Source: Gillisella vitis (GTDB taxonomy: Bacteria; Pseudomonadota; Alphaproteobacteria; Rhizobiales; Rhizobiaceae). From it: a stretch of DNA of 64,000 nucleotides. The position numbers and the translations under genes are program-made. The stretch covers positions 62,001-126,000 of the forward strand of contig WPHV01000011.1 in the NCBI GenBank assembly GCA_009744235.1, read 5' to 3'. Each line of letters opens with the position of its first letter. Position 1 is the first letter of the stretch. Below, in pieces: positions 8,900-18,435 of this stretch. The notes under the pieces are model-generated. The model saw only the letters and a program-made list of their open reading frames with translations, searched no databases and had not been told where the DNA came from.

Positions 8900-9958
8900 T
8901 TATTTTCCGCCATCGCGTTTCTTCCACGTTTTCCAGTCCGCGATAACGACATCGGCGAAACGACTTCCCACTCGATAAGCATTTGTAACTGATGGCATGA
9001 AGCCGCCGGACTTCGAAGTCAGCGACTCGATAGCGGTGCGGCCAAACGGCTCGCGGTCGAAATTGGACGCTGTGCGCAACACCAGAATACGGTTGAAATC
9101 GAGGCGCCCGGCCTCCGAGGCCCGCTTCAAAGCTGTCAGCGTCGCATTATCCTCCATCTGGGTGGTGCAGTAATGGGCTTTTCCATCGGTGACCAGGGTC
9201 GCAAACCGTTCCGTGGCTTCAGCGTTCTTGACCCCATGCCAGTAGGTATCGCCTGAGACCGTGTCGCAAATCTTCACAGACGGAGCCGCCTTGGCCGCAG
9301 GCGCGGCATAGGCGGCGCGATAGGTCTTGGCAGCGTCGCTGTCCATCAGTTCGACGGACCCGGTCACCGCCATGGCCTTCTGGACCAGCGCCTCGTTCAG
9401 CGCGTAGACTTCTGTCCCCGCCGCCCAGGTCGGCTTGCCGGTCGGACTTGCCGCACCCAGCGGCACCTGCCCGTCTGGCCAGTCCTTGTCGATCTGGCGG
9501 GCATCGATATCATGCCGCAATCCGCCATCAACCACATATCTGGCCCAGAACGCCGACCCCAGAGTTCCCTCCTTCGGATTGACGCCGGCAATGCCTGCGA
9601 TCAACACATAGGTGTTGCGGAAGTCGAACCGACGGTCGAACGCCACCGCCATGGTCGAGCCCGCCGCATTGGCATAGCCCATTGCCGTGGTCATCACGCA
9701 GAGGCCCTGACGATCACAAGAGACCTCCGGATACTCTTTCGACAGGCCTTGTACTTTAACTTTTGTCGTCAGCTTTCGCCCTGTCAGCCACGGCTTGGTC
9801 TCTTCGCCAAACATGGTGATGACAAGAACTTTCGGAGCGATTGTTTTCACTCCCCGGCTGGAAGCCGACGCCGCGGAATGGCTGACAATGGCGCTCGACG
9901 CCACCGTCAACGCCGTGACAATCAAAACAGTAGCGAGTGCAGGCAATCTTGGCATCAT
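8900..9958 (-). CDS. Purine nucleoside permease (NUP) family protein, secreted
   Basis: A 352-residue protein with a clear N-terminal signal peptide (MPRLPALATVL followed by an alanine-rich cleavage region). The mature part matches the NUP family: PKVLVITMFGEE, the GLCVMTTAMGYANAA region, TYVLIAGIAGVNP, and the C-terminal ILVLRTASNFDREP. The family is named from a yeast nucleoside transporter, yet it has no membrane helices and resembles a nucleoside phosphorylase fold, so a periplasmic nucleoside-binding or -processing role is plausible. The start at 9958 follows AAAGAGACC; the upstream ATG at 9994 has no ribosome site. It is isolated, with its stop facing DUF817. Confidence 0.8.
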   Translation of the reverse strand: MMPRLPALATVLIVTALTVASSAIVSHSAASASSRGVKTIAPKVLVITMFGEETKPWLTGRKLTTKVKVQGLSKEYPEVSCDRQGLCVMTTAMGYANAAGSTMAVAFDRRFDFRNTYVLIAGIAGVNPKEGTLGSAFWARYVVDGGLRHDIDARQIDKDWPDGQVPLGAASPTGKPTWAAGTEVYALNEALVQKAMAVTGSVELMDSDAAKTYRAAYAAPAAKAAPSVKICDTVSGDTYWHGVKNAEATERFATLVTDGKAHYCTTQMEDNATLTALKRASEAGRLDFNRILVLRTASNFDREPFGRTAIESLTSKSGGFMPSVTNAYRVGSRFADVVIADWKTWKKRDGGK

Positions 9959-10146
9959 GGGATAGGTCTCTTTGTCGAAGGGCAATGGCAGCATTGCAGG
10001 GAGGAGACCACCTTCTTAGCCCGGACAGAATTTCAGGTCAAAACCATAGACCAAAGGCATAGGCGATCCTGCAGATTAACCAACAATGCGTGACGCCTGA
10101 ACACAACTCTCCCGGCAAGACTTGGAGCAGCGAGCCAGAAAACGGA

Positions 10147-10175
10147 AAAGAGCCGGATGGTTTCCCATCCGACCC
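10147..10175 (-). terminator. Terminator after rplQ
   Basis: CGGATGG and CCATCCG form a seven-base stem with a four-base loop, followed on the - strand by CTCTTTTCCGTTTT. It lies 31 bases after the rplQ stop and closes the alpha operon. Confidence 0.6.
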
Positions 10176-10205
10176 TGAAACAAACGACTTAACGTCGCTT
10201 ATGGC

Positions 10206-10631
10206 TTATGCTGCTTCAGCGGTTTCTGCTTCAGCGGCAACGCGAGCCTTGTCAGCTGCACCCTTGGCGTCGACATCGCGCTCAACGAACTCGATAACGG
10301 CCAGAGGAGCGTTGTCGCCCTGACGGAAGCCAGCCTTCATGATGCGAAGGTAGCCGCCGTTACGGCTGGCGTAACGTGTAGCAATCGCATCGAACAGCTT
10401 GCGAACAGCATCCTGATCCTTGATCTGCGAAATGGCCTGACGACGAGCGTGCAGGTCGCCACGCTTGCCGAGTGTGACAAGCCGTTCGACGATCGGGCGA
10501 ATTTCCTTCGCCTTAGGCAGGGTGGTAACAATTTGCTCATGGGTGATGAGCGAAGCCGCCATATTGGCAAACATTGCCTTACGGTGGCTTGCGGTACGGT
10601 TCAGCTTGCGGCCGGCTTTCTGATGGCGCAT
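10206..10631 (-). CDS. rplQ: 50S ribosomal protein L17
   Basis: A 141-residue protein starting [24 protein letters not shown], the L17 signature. It binds 23S rRNA near the exit tunnel in the large subunit. Compared with E. coli L17 it has an alanine/glutamate-rich C-terminal tail beyond residue 120, as in other alphaproteobacteria. It is the last gene of the alpha operon, 119 bases after rpoA, and is followed by a hairpin terminator. Confidence 0.97.
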   Translation of the reverse strand: MRHQKAGRKLNRTASHRKAMFANMAASLITHEQIVTTLPKAKEIRPIVERLVTLGKRGDLHARRQAISQIKDQDAVRKLFDAIATRYASRNGGYLRIMKAGFRQGDNAPLAVIEFVERDVDAKGAADKARVAAEAETAEAA

Positions 10632-10750
10632 GGCTATTCTCCTTCAATGCAGGTTCCCGCGCTTGTTGCGGCCCTGCCGTTTCCTGACACATACGGATCA
10701 AGATCCGCAGTTTGACTGGAAAGGCAGAGTTCAACCTGCCTTATCTAAGA

Positions 10751-11761
10751 TTAATATTGGTCTTCGTAGCGCTTGGCGAGATCTTCGATGTTTTCCGGCG
10801 GCCAGGCAGGAACTTCCATACCCAGATGCAGGCCCATGGAAGCCAAAACTTCCTTGATCTCGTTGAGCGACTTGCGACCAAAGTTCGGCGTGCGCAGCAT
10901 TTCGGCTTCGGTCTTCTGGATCAGATCGCCAATATATACGATATTGTCGTTCTTCAGGCAGTTGGCCGAACGAACCGAAAGCTCGAGTTCGTCGACCTTC
11001 TTCAACAGAGCCGGGTTGAAAGCCAGTTCGGTAACGGCTTCTTCTTCAGCTTCACGCTGCGGCTCATCGAAGTTGACGAAGACAGACAGCTGGTCCTGGA
11101 GAATACGGGCAGCAAAAGCCACCGCATCTTCACCCGAAACAGACCCATCGGTCTCGATCGTCATGGTCAGCTTGTCGTAGTCAAGAACCTGGCCTTCGCG
11201 GGTGTTTTCCACCTTGTAGGACACTTTCTTGACCGGCGAATAGAGGCTGTCGACCGGGATAAGCCCAATCGGCGCATCTTCTGCGCGGTTACGATCGGCG
11301 GGGACATAGCCCTTGCCGTTGTTGACCGTGAATTCCATCCGGATTTCCGCACCCTCATCCAGCGTGCAGATGACGTGGTTCGGATTGAGGATCTCGATAT
11401 CGCCAACCGTCTGGATATCACCAGCGGTCACGACGCCTGGACCCTGCTTGCGAACGACCATGCGCTTGGCATCGTCGCCGTCCATCTTGATGGCAATTTC
11501 CTTGATGTTCAAAACGATGTCGGTGACATCTTCGCGAACACCTGGGATCGACGAGAATTCATGCAGAACGCCGTCGATTTGAACTGCCGTCACGGCAGCA
11601 CCACGCAGCGACGACAACAAAACGCGACGAAGCGCGTTGCCGAGCGTCAGACCGAAGCCCCGCTCAAGCGGTTCGGCAACCAGGGTGGCCTTGGTGCGAC
11701 CGCTGGAGGAGAACTCAACCTTGTTCGGCTTGATCAGTTCCTGCCAATTCTTCTGAATCAT
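10751..11761 (-). CDS. rpoA: RNA polymerase alpha subunit
   Basis: A 336-residue alpha subunit, the assembly platform of RNA polymerase and contact point for UP elements and activators. The N-terminal dimerisation domain includes [19 protein letters not shown]; the C-terminal domain (from about residue 245) has [12 protein letters not shown] and [18 protein letters not shown], the DNA- and activator-binding helices. Length matches rhizobial RpoA. It lies between rpsK and rplQ, so the order rpsM-rpsK-rpoA-rplQ is kept; rpsD is not in the cluster. Confidence 0.98.
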   Translation of the reverse strand: MIQKNWQELIKPNKVEFSSSGRTKATLVAEPLERGFGLTLGNALRRVLLSSLRGAAVTAVQIDGVLHEFSSIPGVREDVTDIVLNIKEIAIKMDGDDAKRMVVRKQGPGVVTAGDIQTVGDIEILNPNHVICTLDEGAEIRMEFTVNNGKGYVPADRNRAEDAPIGLIPVDSLYSPVKKVSYKVENTREGQVLDYDKLTMTIETDGSVSGEDAVAFAARILQDQLSVFVNFDEPQREAEEEAVTELAFNPALLKKVDELELSVRSANCLKNDNIVYIGDLIQKTEAEMLRTPNFGRKSLNEIKEVLASMGLHLGMEVPAWPPENIEDLAKRYEDQY

Positions 11762-11860
11762 ATGTTTACCTTCCGTTCGTCGCCACTATTCAATCGTGAC
11801 GACCGAGCATGAGAAGAACCGGGACCGCATGTGCGCATATCCCGGCCGGACGAAGAATGA

Positions 11861-12250
11861 TCAGACGCGGCGCTTCTTGCGAGGACGGCAGCCATTGTGC
11901 GGGATCGGGGTCACATCGCGGATCGAGGTGATCATGAAGCCCGCAGCCTGCAAAGCGCGCAGAGCCGATTCACGGCCAGAACCCGGACCGCAAACTTCGA
12001 CTTCCAGCGACTTCATGCCGTGTTCCTGAGCCTTCTTGGCGCAATCTTCAGCAGCGATCTGAGCGGCAAACGGGGTCGACTTACGCGAACCCTTGAAGCC
12101 CTTGGCACCAGCAGACGACCAGGCAATTGCATTGCCCTGCGCGTCGGTGATGGTGATCATCGTGTTGTTGAATGTCGAGTTGACGTGCGCGACACCCGAC
12201 GAAATATTTTTGCGTTCTCTACGGCGAACGCGTGTGGCTTCCTTGGCCAT
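11861..12250 (-). CDS. rpsK: 30S ribosomal protein S11
   Basis: A 129-residue S11 with the conserved core [16 protein letters not shown] and [18 protein letters not shown], which with S7 forms part of the E-site platform. The C-terminus ends in the basic [13 protein letters not shown] tail of the family. It is 132 bases downstream of rpsM; that gap contains a hairpin. Confidence 0.98.
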   Translation of the reverse strand: MAKEATRVRRRERKNISSGVAHVNSTFNNTMITITDAQGNAIAWSSAGAKGFKGSRKSTPFAAQIAAEDCAKKAQEHGMKSLEVEVCGPGSGRESALRALQAAGFMITSIRDVTPIPHNGCRPRKKRRV

Positions 12251-12337
12251 TCAATTCCCTTTCATTGATCTCGACACCGCCGTAACACCAGCGGCTCCAC
12301 CGGAAAGGACAAAGCGCCCTCTCCAAAACTGCAACAA

Positions 12338-12359
12338 GGCCGGCACTGACGTGCCAGCC
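12338..12359 (-). other. Hairpin between rpsM and rpsK
   Basis: GGCCGGCAC pairs with GTGCCAGCC with one mismatch around a four-base loop, 24 bases after the rpsM stop. The downstream T content is low, so an attenuator or mRNA-processing or stability element is more likely than a full terminator. Confidence 0.4.
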
Positions 12360-12382
12360 TCAAGCTCGCCATAAAGCGAAAC

Positions 12383-12751
12383 TTACTTCTTCTTACCAGC
12401 GATAGCCTTTGCCGGACCCTTGCGAGTACGAGCATTGGTATGGGTACGCTGACCGCGAACAGGCAGACCGCGACGATGACGCAGACCGCGGTAGCAGCCC
12501 AAATCCATCAATCGCTTGATGTTCATTGCGGTGTCGCGACGCAGGTCACCTTCGACCTGGTAATCGCGGTCGATGGTTTCACGGATAGCCAGAACTTCAG
12601 CATCTGTCAGCTGATGAACGCGGCGGTCGGCGGCAAGACCAACCTTTTCCATGATTTCCTGTGCGAACTTCGGACCAATCCCATGAATATAGGTCAGCGC
12701 GATAACTACGCGCTTTGCCGTTGGGATGTTGACGCCAGCGATACGTGCCAC
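12383..12751 (-). CDS. rpsM: 30S ribosomal protein S13 (GTG start)
   Basis: A 122-residue S13, the small-subunit head protein that contacts the P-site tRNA and the L5 bridge. The protein starts (V/M)[13 protein letters not shown] and ends in the basic [14 protein letters not shown] tail. The frame is open to an ATG at 12787, but the GTG at 12751 has a strong AAGGAG site and gives the family length, so that start is taken. It heads the alpha operon; a promoter candidate lies in the 229-base gap after adk. Confidence 0.96.
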   Translation of the reverse strand: MARIAGVNIPTAKRVVIALTYIHGIGPKFAQEIMEKVGLAADRRVHQLTDAEVLAIRETIDRDYQVEGDLRRDTAMNIKRLMDLGCYRGLRHRRGLPVRGQRTHTNARTRKGPAKAIAGKKK

Positions 12752-12919
12752 GCCTATTCTCCTTGCGTTCCAGTTGCCATCCGGCAAGTGGTGTGTCGTT
12801 TGACAGCCGTGACAAGGCCGCCGATTGATTTTTGGGTTCTCAACAAGTCAAAACGACCGAACCCGTCTTCCTCCGTAGGAAGAACGCGCCGACCGTTGAT
12901 CTTTAGCGAGTTGGCGCGC

Positions 12920-12948
12920 TATCTAGCGGAATCGGTAACAAAAAGCAA
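12920..12948 (-). promoter_or_regulatory. Promoter candidate for rpsM-rpsK-rpoA-rplQ
   Basis: On the - strand TTGCTT (12948-12943) and TAGATA (12925-12920) are spaced by 17 bases, about 170 bases before the rpsM start. This would let the alpha operon be expressed apart from secY-adk. It is a consensus match only. Confidence 0.4.
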
Positions 12949-12980
12949 CCGTTCCACTAAAGAAATTCATGGATATCCGG

Positions 12981-13631
12981 TCAGAGACCGGACAACACAG
13001 CCTCGATTTCCGCCGTAACCTGGTCGATTTCGGCCATACCGTCGACAGAATGGAGTTTTCCCTTGGCATAGTAATAGCCGATCAAGGGAGAAGTCTCCTT
13101 ATAATAGGCCTGTAGACGGGTCTTTACCGTATCGCGATTGTCATCGGGACGGCGCTTGAAGTGAGTCGATCCGCATTTGTCGCAGACCCCCTCCACCTTC
13201 GGCTTGAGATTCTCGTCATGATAACCCGTCCCGCAATTGGCACAGGTATAACGACCAGCGATTCGATCCGCTAGAATTTCGTCTTCGACCCTGATTTCAA
13301 CCACAGCCGAAAGCTCAAGGCCCTTAACCGCAAGCATATTTTCCGTAGCATCCGCCTGGATCAAGGTCCGCGGAAACCCATCGAGAATGAATCCATTGCT
13401 GCAATCATCTTGATCGATCCGCTCGGAAACGATGGCGATGACGATATCGTCCGAAACCAGTTTCCCGGCATCCATCACCGCCTTGGCGCGCTTACCGACC
13501 TCAGTCTGAGCCGACACAGCGGCCCGCAGCATATCCCCCGTCGACAATTGCGGAATACCGTACTTGTCGACGATCCTCTGGGCCTGAGTGCCTTTACCCG
13601 CACCCGGAGGCCCCAATAGAATTAACCTCAT
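12981..13631 (-). CDS. adk: Adenylate kinase, zinc-LID type
   Basis: A 216-residue kinase converting ATP and AMP to two ADP. The P-loop GPPGAGKGTQAQ is at the N-terminus and the AMP-binding motif DGFPRTL is near residue 84. The long LID domain carries CANCG and CDKCG, a four-cysteine pattern typical of zinc-stabilised LIDs. Its start overlaps the secY stop by four bases (ATGA), so translation is coupled. Placement between secY and rpsM is the normal alphaproteobacterial order. Confidence 0.97.
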   Translation of the reverse strand: MRLILLGPPGAGKGTQAQRIVDKYGIPQLSTGDMLRAAVSAQTEVGKRAKAVMDAGKLVSDDIVIAIVSERIDQDDCSNGFILDGFPRTLIQADATENMLAVKGLELSAVVEIRVEDEILADRIAGRYTCANCGTGYHDENLKPKVEGVCDKCGSTHFKRRPDDNRDTVKTRLQAYYKETSPLIGYYYAKGKLHSVDGMAEIDQVTAEIEAVLSGL

Positions 13632-14968
13632 CGTCCCCTCTTTCCTCCACGCAACTTCGATTTCTTGATCAGCCCCTCATATTGCTGAGCAATCAGGTGA
13701 CCCTGTACCTGTGCTACCGTATCCAGGGTAACGCTGACAACAATCAAAAGCGACGTACCACCAAGGGATAAGGGCACCCCGGTCTGAGAAACCAAAATTT
13801 CGGGAAGGATACAGACGAAGACAAGGTAGATGGCGCCAACAACCGTAATTCGCGTCAGCACATAATCGATATATTCAGCCGTGCGATCACCGGGACGAAT
13901 CCCCGGAATGAAGCCGCCATGCTTTTTCAGATTGTCGGCGGTATCCTTCGGATTGAAAACGATGGCCGTATAGAAGAATGCAAAGAAGCCGATCAGCAGC
14001 GCATAGAGCACCATATAGGCAGGTTGACCATGGCCAAGCGCGCTGATGATGGTGGTCGCCCAGGCGGGCAGCGTTGAGCCACCGGTAAAGCCGGCAGCTG
14101 TCGCTGGCAACAGCAAGAGAGAAGATGCAAAGATCGCAGGGATAACACCTGAGGTGTTCAGCTTCAGCGGCAGATGCGAGGTATCACCTTGGAACATCCG
14201 GTTGCCGACCTGGCGCTTCGGATACTGGATCAGCAAACGGCGCTGGGCGCGTTCAAAGAACACGATCAGCGCAATCACGCCGATTGCCACCAGGATCACC
14301 GTCAGGATCAAGGCTGTGGACAAAGCGCCTGTGCGGCCTAGCTCCAACGTACCGGCAAGTGCGGTCGGGAGACCTGCGGCAATACCCGCGAAGATAATCA
14401 GCGAAATACCGTTACCAATACCGCGCGACGTGATCTGCTCGCCAAGCCACATCAGGAACATCGTACCGCCCAGCAGCGTCACGACGGTCGACAGCCGGAA
14501 GAACAAGCCAGGATCGGTCACCAAGCCATTGCCGTGCTCCAGACCGACCGCAATACCATAGGCTTGCAGCGTACCGAGCAGAACCGTGCCGTAGCGGGTA
14601 TATTGATTAATGATCTTTCGGCCCTGCTCCCCTTCTTTCTTGAGGTTTTCAAGTGAGGGAACAACTGATGTCATCAGCTGGACGATAATCGAAGCCGAAA
14701 TATAGGGCATGATGCCGAGGGCGAAAATCGCCATGCGCTGCACTGCGCCACCGGAAAACATGTTGAACAGCCCGAGAATACCACCGGACTGGCCTTTAAA
14801 GGCAGCCGCATAGGCCTCGGGGTTGAGGCCAGGCAGCGGAATGTGGGTACCTAGACGATAGACAAGAAGGGCGGCCAGCGTGAACCAGATGCGCTTTTTC
14901 AAATCCTCTGCCTTCGCAAAGGTTGAAAAGTTCAGGTTCGAGGCCAATTGTTCCGCTGCAGAAGCCAT
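13628..14968 (-). CDS. secY: Protein translocase subunit SecY
   Basis: A 446-residue channel subunit of the SecYEG translocon with about ten transmembrane helices. Signatures include HIPLPGLN near the first periplasmic loop, LGIMPYISASIIVQL and the C-terminal LRGGKRGR. The frame is open to 15121, but the ATG at 14968 follows GGAGAA and starts MASAAEQLASNL, as in rhizobial SecY, so the upstream 51 codons are excluded. It is separated from rplO by 340 bases with two hairpins, unusual for the spc operon, and may have its own transcription start. Confidence 0.96.
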   Translation of the reverse strand: MASAAEQLASNLNFSTFAKAEDLKKRIWFTLAALLVYRLGTHIPLPGLNPEAYAAAFKGQSGGILGLFNMFSGGAVQRMAIFALGIMPYISASIIVQLMTSVVPSLENLKKEGEQGRKIINQYTRYGTVLLGTLQAYGIAVGLEHGNGLVTDPGLFFRLSTVVTLLGGTMFLMWLGEQITSRGIGNGISLIIFAGIAAGLPTALAGTLELGRTGALSTALILTVILVAIGVIALIVFFERAQRRLLIQYPKRQVGNRMFQGDTSHLPLKLNTSGVIPAIFASSLLLLPATAAGFTGGSTLPAWATTIISALGHGQPAYMVLYALLIGFFAFFYTAIVFNPKDTADNLKKHGGFIPGIRPGDRTAEYIDYVLTRITVVGAIYLVFVCILPEILVSQTGVPLSLGGTSLLIVVSVTLDTVAQVQGHLIAQQYEGLIKKSKLRGGKRGR

Positions 14969-15176
14969 AAAATTCTCCGCGTACCATATACGGCGGCTTG
15001 ATAATGGACAGCCTGCCGAAGGTAAAGTTCGTTCTCTCTCGCAGAAAACCGGGGGCGGAGCGATTGCATTGCAACCAGATGCCTCTCCCTCTGTTTCCGA
15101 AATTCCCGGAAGACGGAACATAAAGCGTCGTGTATTTTTTCAAACACAACAAAACTGCTTTATCACTCAAAAAGTG

Positions 15177-15227
15177 CTGTGTCGCTTTCTCCCCAAACTA
15201 AGATGATTTGGGGAGAAAGCGACACAG
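15177..15227. repeat. Perfect 21-bp inverted repeat upstream of secY
   Basis: The arm 15177-15197 (CTGTGTCGC...) is exactly complementary to 15207-15227 (...GCGACACAG), leaving a nine-base loop. On the - strand it is followed three bases later by TTTTT, so it has the form of a strong intrinsic terminator or attenuator between rplO and the secY start 209 bases downstream. The arms are much longer than in ordinary terminators. Confidence 0.8.
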
Positions 15228-15263
15228 GGGCCGCCCATGGGTCGCGAGGCACACATATGGTAG

Positions 15264-15294
15264 AAAAATCGCCCGGTGTGAAGCACCCCGGGCG
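15264..15294 (-). terminator. Terminator after rplO
   Basis: CGCCCGG (15270-15276) and CCGGGCG (15288-15294) pair, with an additional TG/CA step after a two-base bulge. The stem is followed on the - strand by ATTTTTCT. It begins 15 bases after the rplO stop and probably ends or attenuates spc transcription before secY. Confidence 0.6.
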
Positions 15295-15308
15295 ATAAAT
15301 TTAATCGA

Positions 15309-15788
15309 TTATTCCGACTTTTCCGCAACAGCTGAAAGCTGCTTGATCGAGCCACCTGCCTTTTCGATCTTTTCGACCGCAGGCTTGGAGGCACCGGCAA
15401 CTTCAATCGTTACCTTCGTCGTCAATTCACCGTCACCGAGGACACGAACACCGTCCTTGAGGCGGCGAATCACACCAGCAGCCTTGAGAGCTGCTGCATC
15501 GATCGTGGCGGAAGCGTCGAGCTTGCCAGCATCGATCGCCGTCTGAATCCGACCGAGCGAAACGGTCGTGAATTCGGAAGCGAAGATGTTGTTGAAGCCA
15601 CGCTTCGGCAGGCGACGATAGATCGGCATCTGGCCGCCTTCGAAGCCATTGACGGCAACGCCGGAACGAGCCTTCTGACCCTTGACGCCACGGCCACCGG
15701 TCTTGCCCTTGCCGGAACCGATACCGCGACCTACGCGGATACGGTCCTTGCTGGAGCCTTCGTTGTCTTTGATTTCATTCAGTTTCAT
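15309..15788 (-). CDS. rplO: 50S ribosomal protein L15
   Basis: A 159-residue L15 with the early glycine-rich RNA-binding segment [21 protein letters not shown] and [18 protein letters not shown]. The frame extends to 15845, but those codons overlap rpmD; the ATG at 15788 begins [11 protein letters not shown] as in relatives. It follows rpmD by 16 bases. A hairpin with a T tract follows the stop. Confidence 0.97.
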   Translation of the reverse strand: MKLNEIKDNEGSSKDRIRVGRGIGSGKGKTGGRGVKGQKARSGVAVNGFEGGQMPIYRRLPKRGFNNIFASEFTTVSLGRIQTAIDAGKLDASATIDAAALKAAGVIRRLKDGVRVLGDGELTTKVTIEVAGASKPAVEKIEKAGGSIKQLSAVAEKSE

Positions 15789-15804
15789 GACAGTTTCCTC
15801 CGTC

Positions 15805-16008
15805 TCACTTCTCGTCGACGACGCGAACGAGATGCTGGACAGCACGGATCATGCCACGAACCGAAGGCGTATCTTCCAACGTGCGGACCCGATGCATCTT
15901 GTTGAGACCCAGGCCGATAAGCGTCTGGCGCTGTACAGCCGGGCGGCGAATAGGCGAACCGATCTGCTCGACCGTGATCGTCTTCTGGGCTTCAGTGTTC
16001 TTGGCCAT
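15805..16008 (-). CDS. rpmD: 50S ribosomal protein L30
   Basis: A 67-residue L30, a small two-helix/three-strand protein of the large subunit. It contains the family pattern [25 protein letters not shown] split over two strands and an MVRAVQHLV-like helix. It sits 11 bases after rpsE and 16 before rplO, as in other alphaproteobacterial spc operons. Confidence 0.96.
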
Positions 16009-16019
16009 TGTCCAGCTCC

Positions 16020-16589
16020 TTATTCTTCAGAACCGTTGCCGGACGCGGCACGACGAGCCTGCAAGGTCGCATACTTCAGGCCACGCTGTGCAGCGACGTC
16101 CTTCGGATGAACCTGGTGCTTCAGCGCGTCGAACGTTGCACGAACCATGTTGTAAGGGTTCGACGAACCGGTCGACTTGGCAACAACGTCATGCATGCCG
16201 AGCGTTTCGAAGACGGCGCGCATCGGGCCACCAGCGATGATACCAGTACCAGCCTTGGCAGACCGCAGCAGCACCTTGCCAGCGCCGTGACGGCCATGAA
16301 CGTCATGATGCAGCGTACGGCCATCACGCAGCGGTACGAAAATCAGGTCGCGCTTGGCGGATTCGGTTGCCTTGCGGATGGCTTCCGGCACTTCACGTGC
16401 CTTGCCATGACCGAAGCCAACGCGACCCTTCTGGTCGCCGACGACGACGAGAGCAGCGAAACCAAAACGACGGCCGCCCTTGACGACCTTGGCGACGCGA
16501 TTGATGGCGACCAGCTTGTCGACAAATTCGCTATCGCGCTCTTCACGGTTCTGACGGTCGTCCCGCGAACCACGCTTTTCTTGTGCCAT
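16020..16589 (-). CDS. rpsE: 30S ribosomal protein S5
   Basis: A 189-residue S5, involved in decoding accuracy and mRNA unwinding at the entry channel. The double-stranded RNA-binding domain contains [18 protein letters not shown] and [13 protein letters not shown]; the C-terminal domain has [13 protein letters not shown]. The N-terminal region is basic/acidic and about 20 residues longer than in E. coli. It is preceded by a 145-base gap holding two hairpins. Confidence 0.98.
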
Positions 16590-16682
16590 TGTCCTTTTCC
16601 TTTTTTCTTTTCCGGGTGCAATCGGCAGATTACAATCTTGAATTCGGCCCTCCCCTTTTAGGGTTGGGCTTCTCCGGCATAT

Positions 16683-16727
16683 GCGGCAAAGCCGCGAAAC
16701 CGCCCGGATACCAGCGCATCCGGGCGG
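16683..16727 (-). other. Two consecutive hairpins between rplR and rpsE
   Basis: CCGCCCGGAT (16700-16709) pairs perfectly with 16718-16727 around an eight-base loop; then GCGGC-AAA-GCCGC forms a second stem at 16683-16695. They directly follow the rplR stop. There is no long T tract, so an attenuator, mRNA-processing site or stability element is more likely than a full terminator. Confidence 0.5.
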
Positions 16728-16734
16728 CTATTCC

Positions 16735-17097
16735 TTAGAAGGACAGACCGCCTTCGCGGGCGGCTTCTGCCAGTGCCTTGATGCGGCCATGATAGATGAA
16801 GGCGCCGCGATCGAACACGACTTCCTTCACACCGGCGGCAACAGCACGCTCGGCGACCAGCTTGCCAACAGCAGCAGCTGCTGCTGTGTCGGCGCCGGTC
16901 TTCAGCGAAGAGCGCAGGCTGCCGTCGAGGGTCGATGCAGCAGCCAGCGTGCGGCCGGCCACGTCGTCGATAACCTGGACGTAGATGTTCTTCGAAGAGC
17001 GATGTACCGACAGACGCGGACGGCCATTGGCCACCGCCTTGATCTGACGCCGTACGCGGTTGGCACGACGTACAAGTGCTTCTTTTCTGCTTGCCAT
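16735..17097 (-). CDS. rplR: 50S ribosomal protein L18
   Basis: A 120-residue L18 that binds 5S rRNA with L5. Family features are [24 protein letters not shown], the YVQVIDD strand and the C-terminal [24 protein letters not shown]. It starts 12 bases after rplF. The gap after its stop is 145 bases and contains hairpins, unlike the tight spacing upstream. Confidence 0.98.
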   Translation of the reverse strand: MASRKEALVRRANRVRRQIKAVANGRPRLSVHRSSKNIYVQVIDDVAGRTLAAASTLDGSLRSSLKTGADTAAAAAVGKLVAERAVAAGVKEVVFDRGAFIYHGRIKALAEAAREGGLSF

Positions 17098-17109
17098 TTC
17101 GCGCGTTCC

Positions 17110-17643
17110 TTACTTCTTCTTGCCTTCTTTGCGGACGATCCGCTCTTCGGCATACTTGACGCCCTTGCCCTTGTAGGGCTCGGGGCCGCGATATTCGCGG
17201 ATCTCGGCAGCGACCTGACCGACCTGCTGCTTGTTGATCCCGGAAACCACGATTTCCGTCGGCTTCGGAACGGCGATAGTGATGCCCTGCGGCGGCTCAT
17301 ACACAACGTCGTGGCTGAAACCGAGCGCCAGCTGCAGGTTCTTGCCCTGCAAAGATGCGCGGTAACCAACGCCGTTGATTTCGAGCTTGCGCTCGTAGCC
17401 GTCCTTGACACCCTTCAGGATGTTTTCGATCATCGTGCGGGACATGCCCCACTTTGAACGCGCATCCTTGGAGTCATTGACTGGCTTGACGACAATTGCG
17501 TTGTCTTCAAGCGCAACCGAGATTTCGTCATTTGCGACGAAGAAGAGTTCGCCCTTCGGGCCCTTGGCAGTTACTTTCTGGCCATCAACCGAGGCCGTGA
17601 TCCCTGCAGGAACCTGAACGGGCTTTTTACCGATACGAGACAT
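17110..17643 (-). CDS. rplF: 50S ribosomal protein L6
   Basis: A 177-residue L6 located near the factor-binding site of the large subunit. It begins [14 protein letters not shown] and ends in [25 protein letters not shown] split by the conserved loop, the standard C-terminal signature. Spacing to rpsH is 42 bases and to rplR 12 bases. Confidence 0.98.
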   Translation of the reverse strand: MSRIGKKPVQVPAGITASVDGQKVTAKGPKGELFFVANDEISVALEDNAIVVKPVNDSKDARSKWGMSRTMIENILKGVKDGYERKLEINGVGYRASLQGKNLQLALGFSHDVVYEPPQGITIAVPKPTEIVVSGINKQQVGQVAAEIREYRGPEPYKGKGVKYAEERIVRKEGKKK

Positions 17644-17685
17644 GTGATTATCCTGTCTGTTCGCTAGGGAGATCTCTGCGCTGTC

Positions 17686-18084
17686 TTAGAAGACAGAGCA
17701 GAGAACCTCGCCACCAACATTCTGTTCGCGAGCCTGGTGATCGGCCATTACGCCCTTCGGAGTCGAAAGGATGGTAATGCCGAGGCCGTTCGCGACCTGC
17801 GGAATGGACTTAACCGAGACATAGACTCGGCGGCCCGGCTTGGACACGCGGCCGATCTCACGGATCACCGACGCGCCTTCATAATATTTCAGTTCGATCG
17901 TGATCTCGGCCTTGCCGTTACCATGGTCGATTTCAGAATAGCCACGAATGTAGCCTTCAGCCTGAAGAACATCCAGAACGCGCGCACGCAGCTTGGAAGC
18001 CGGAGTAACCACCGAAGCCTTGCGGCGGGCAGCACCATTCCGGATACGGGTGAGCATATCGCCCAACGGATCAGTCATCGTCAT
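17686..18084 (-). CDS. rpsH: 30S ribosomal protein S8
   Basis: A 132-residue S8, a central-domain 16S rRNA binder and, in enterobacteria, the translational repressor of the spc operon. It starts [17 protein letters not shown] and carries the C-terminal VSTPKGVM-like loop ([14 protein letters not shown]) and a GGEVLC strand. Twelve bases separate it from rpsN. Whether it regulates this operon is not visible. Confidence 0.98.
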   Translation of the reverse strand: MTMTDPLGDMLTRIRNGAARRKASVVTPASKLRARVLDVLQAEGYIRGYSEIDHGNGKAEITIELKYYEGASVIREIGRVSKPGRRVYVSVKSIPQVANGLGITILSTPKGVMADHQAREQNVGGEVLCSVF

Positions 18085-18096
18085 TTGCCCGTCTCC

Positions 18097-18402
18097 TTAC
18101 CAGCTCGACTTTACAATACCCGGCACCTTGCCGGAATTGCCAAGCTCACGAAGTGCGATACGCGACATCTTGAGCTTGCGATAAAATGCACGCGGACGAC
18201 CGGTGACTTCGCAACGGTTACGGATGCGGGTCTTGGAGCCATCACGCGGCATTTCTGCCAGCTTCAGGGTTGCCTTGAAACGGTCCTCGATCGACAGGGA
18301 CTGGTTCATGATGATTGCCTTCAGCTCGGCGCGCTTGCCGGATTGCTGGGCAACTGTCTTGCGGCGGCGCTTGTTCTTTTCAACTGCGCTTGTCTTCGCC
18401 AT
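18097..18402 (-). CDS. rpsN: 30S ribosomal protein S14, long zinc-free form
   Basis: A 101-residue S14 with the C-terminal [21 protein letters not shown] signature and GIVKSSW end. It has only one cysteine in this region, so it is the zinc-independent long type used by most proteobacteria. It assembles late in the 30S head. It sits 33 bases after rplE and 12 before rpsH. Confidence 0.98.
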   Translation of the reverse strand: MAKTSAVEKNKRRRKTVAQQSGKRAELKAIIMNQSLSIEDRFKATLKLAEMPRDGSKTRIRNRCEVTGRPRAFYRKLKMSRIALRELGNSGKVPGIVKSSW

Positions 18403-18435
18403 ATTGAAGTTCCTCTTCTACGCTCGTCGTTACGG

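Noticed and set aside
14969-15121. N-terminal extension of secY
   Set aside because: The extra 51 codons lie in the leader; the ATG at 14968 has a good ribosome site and family start.
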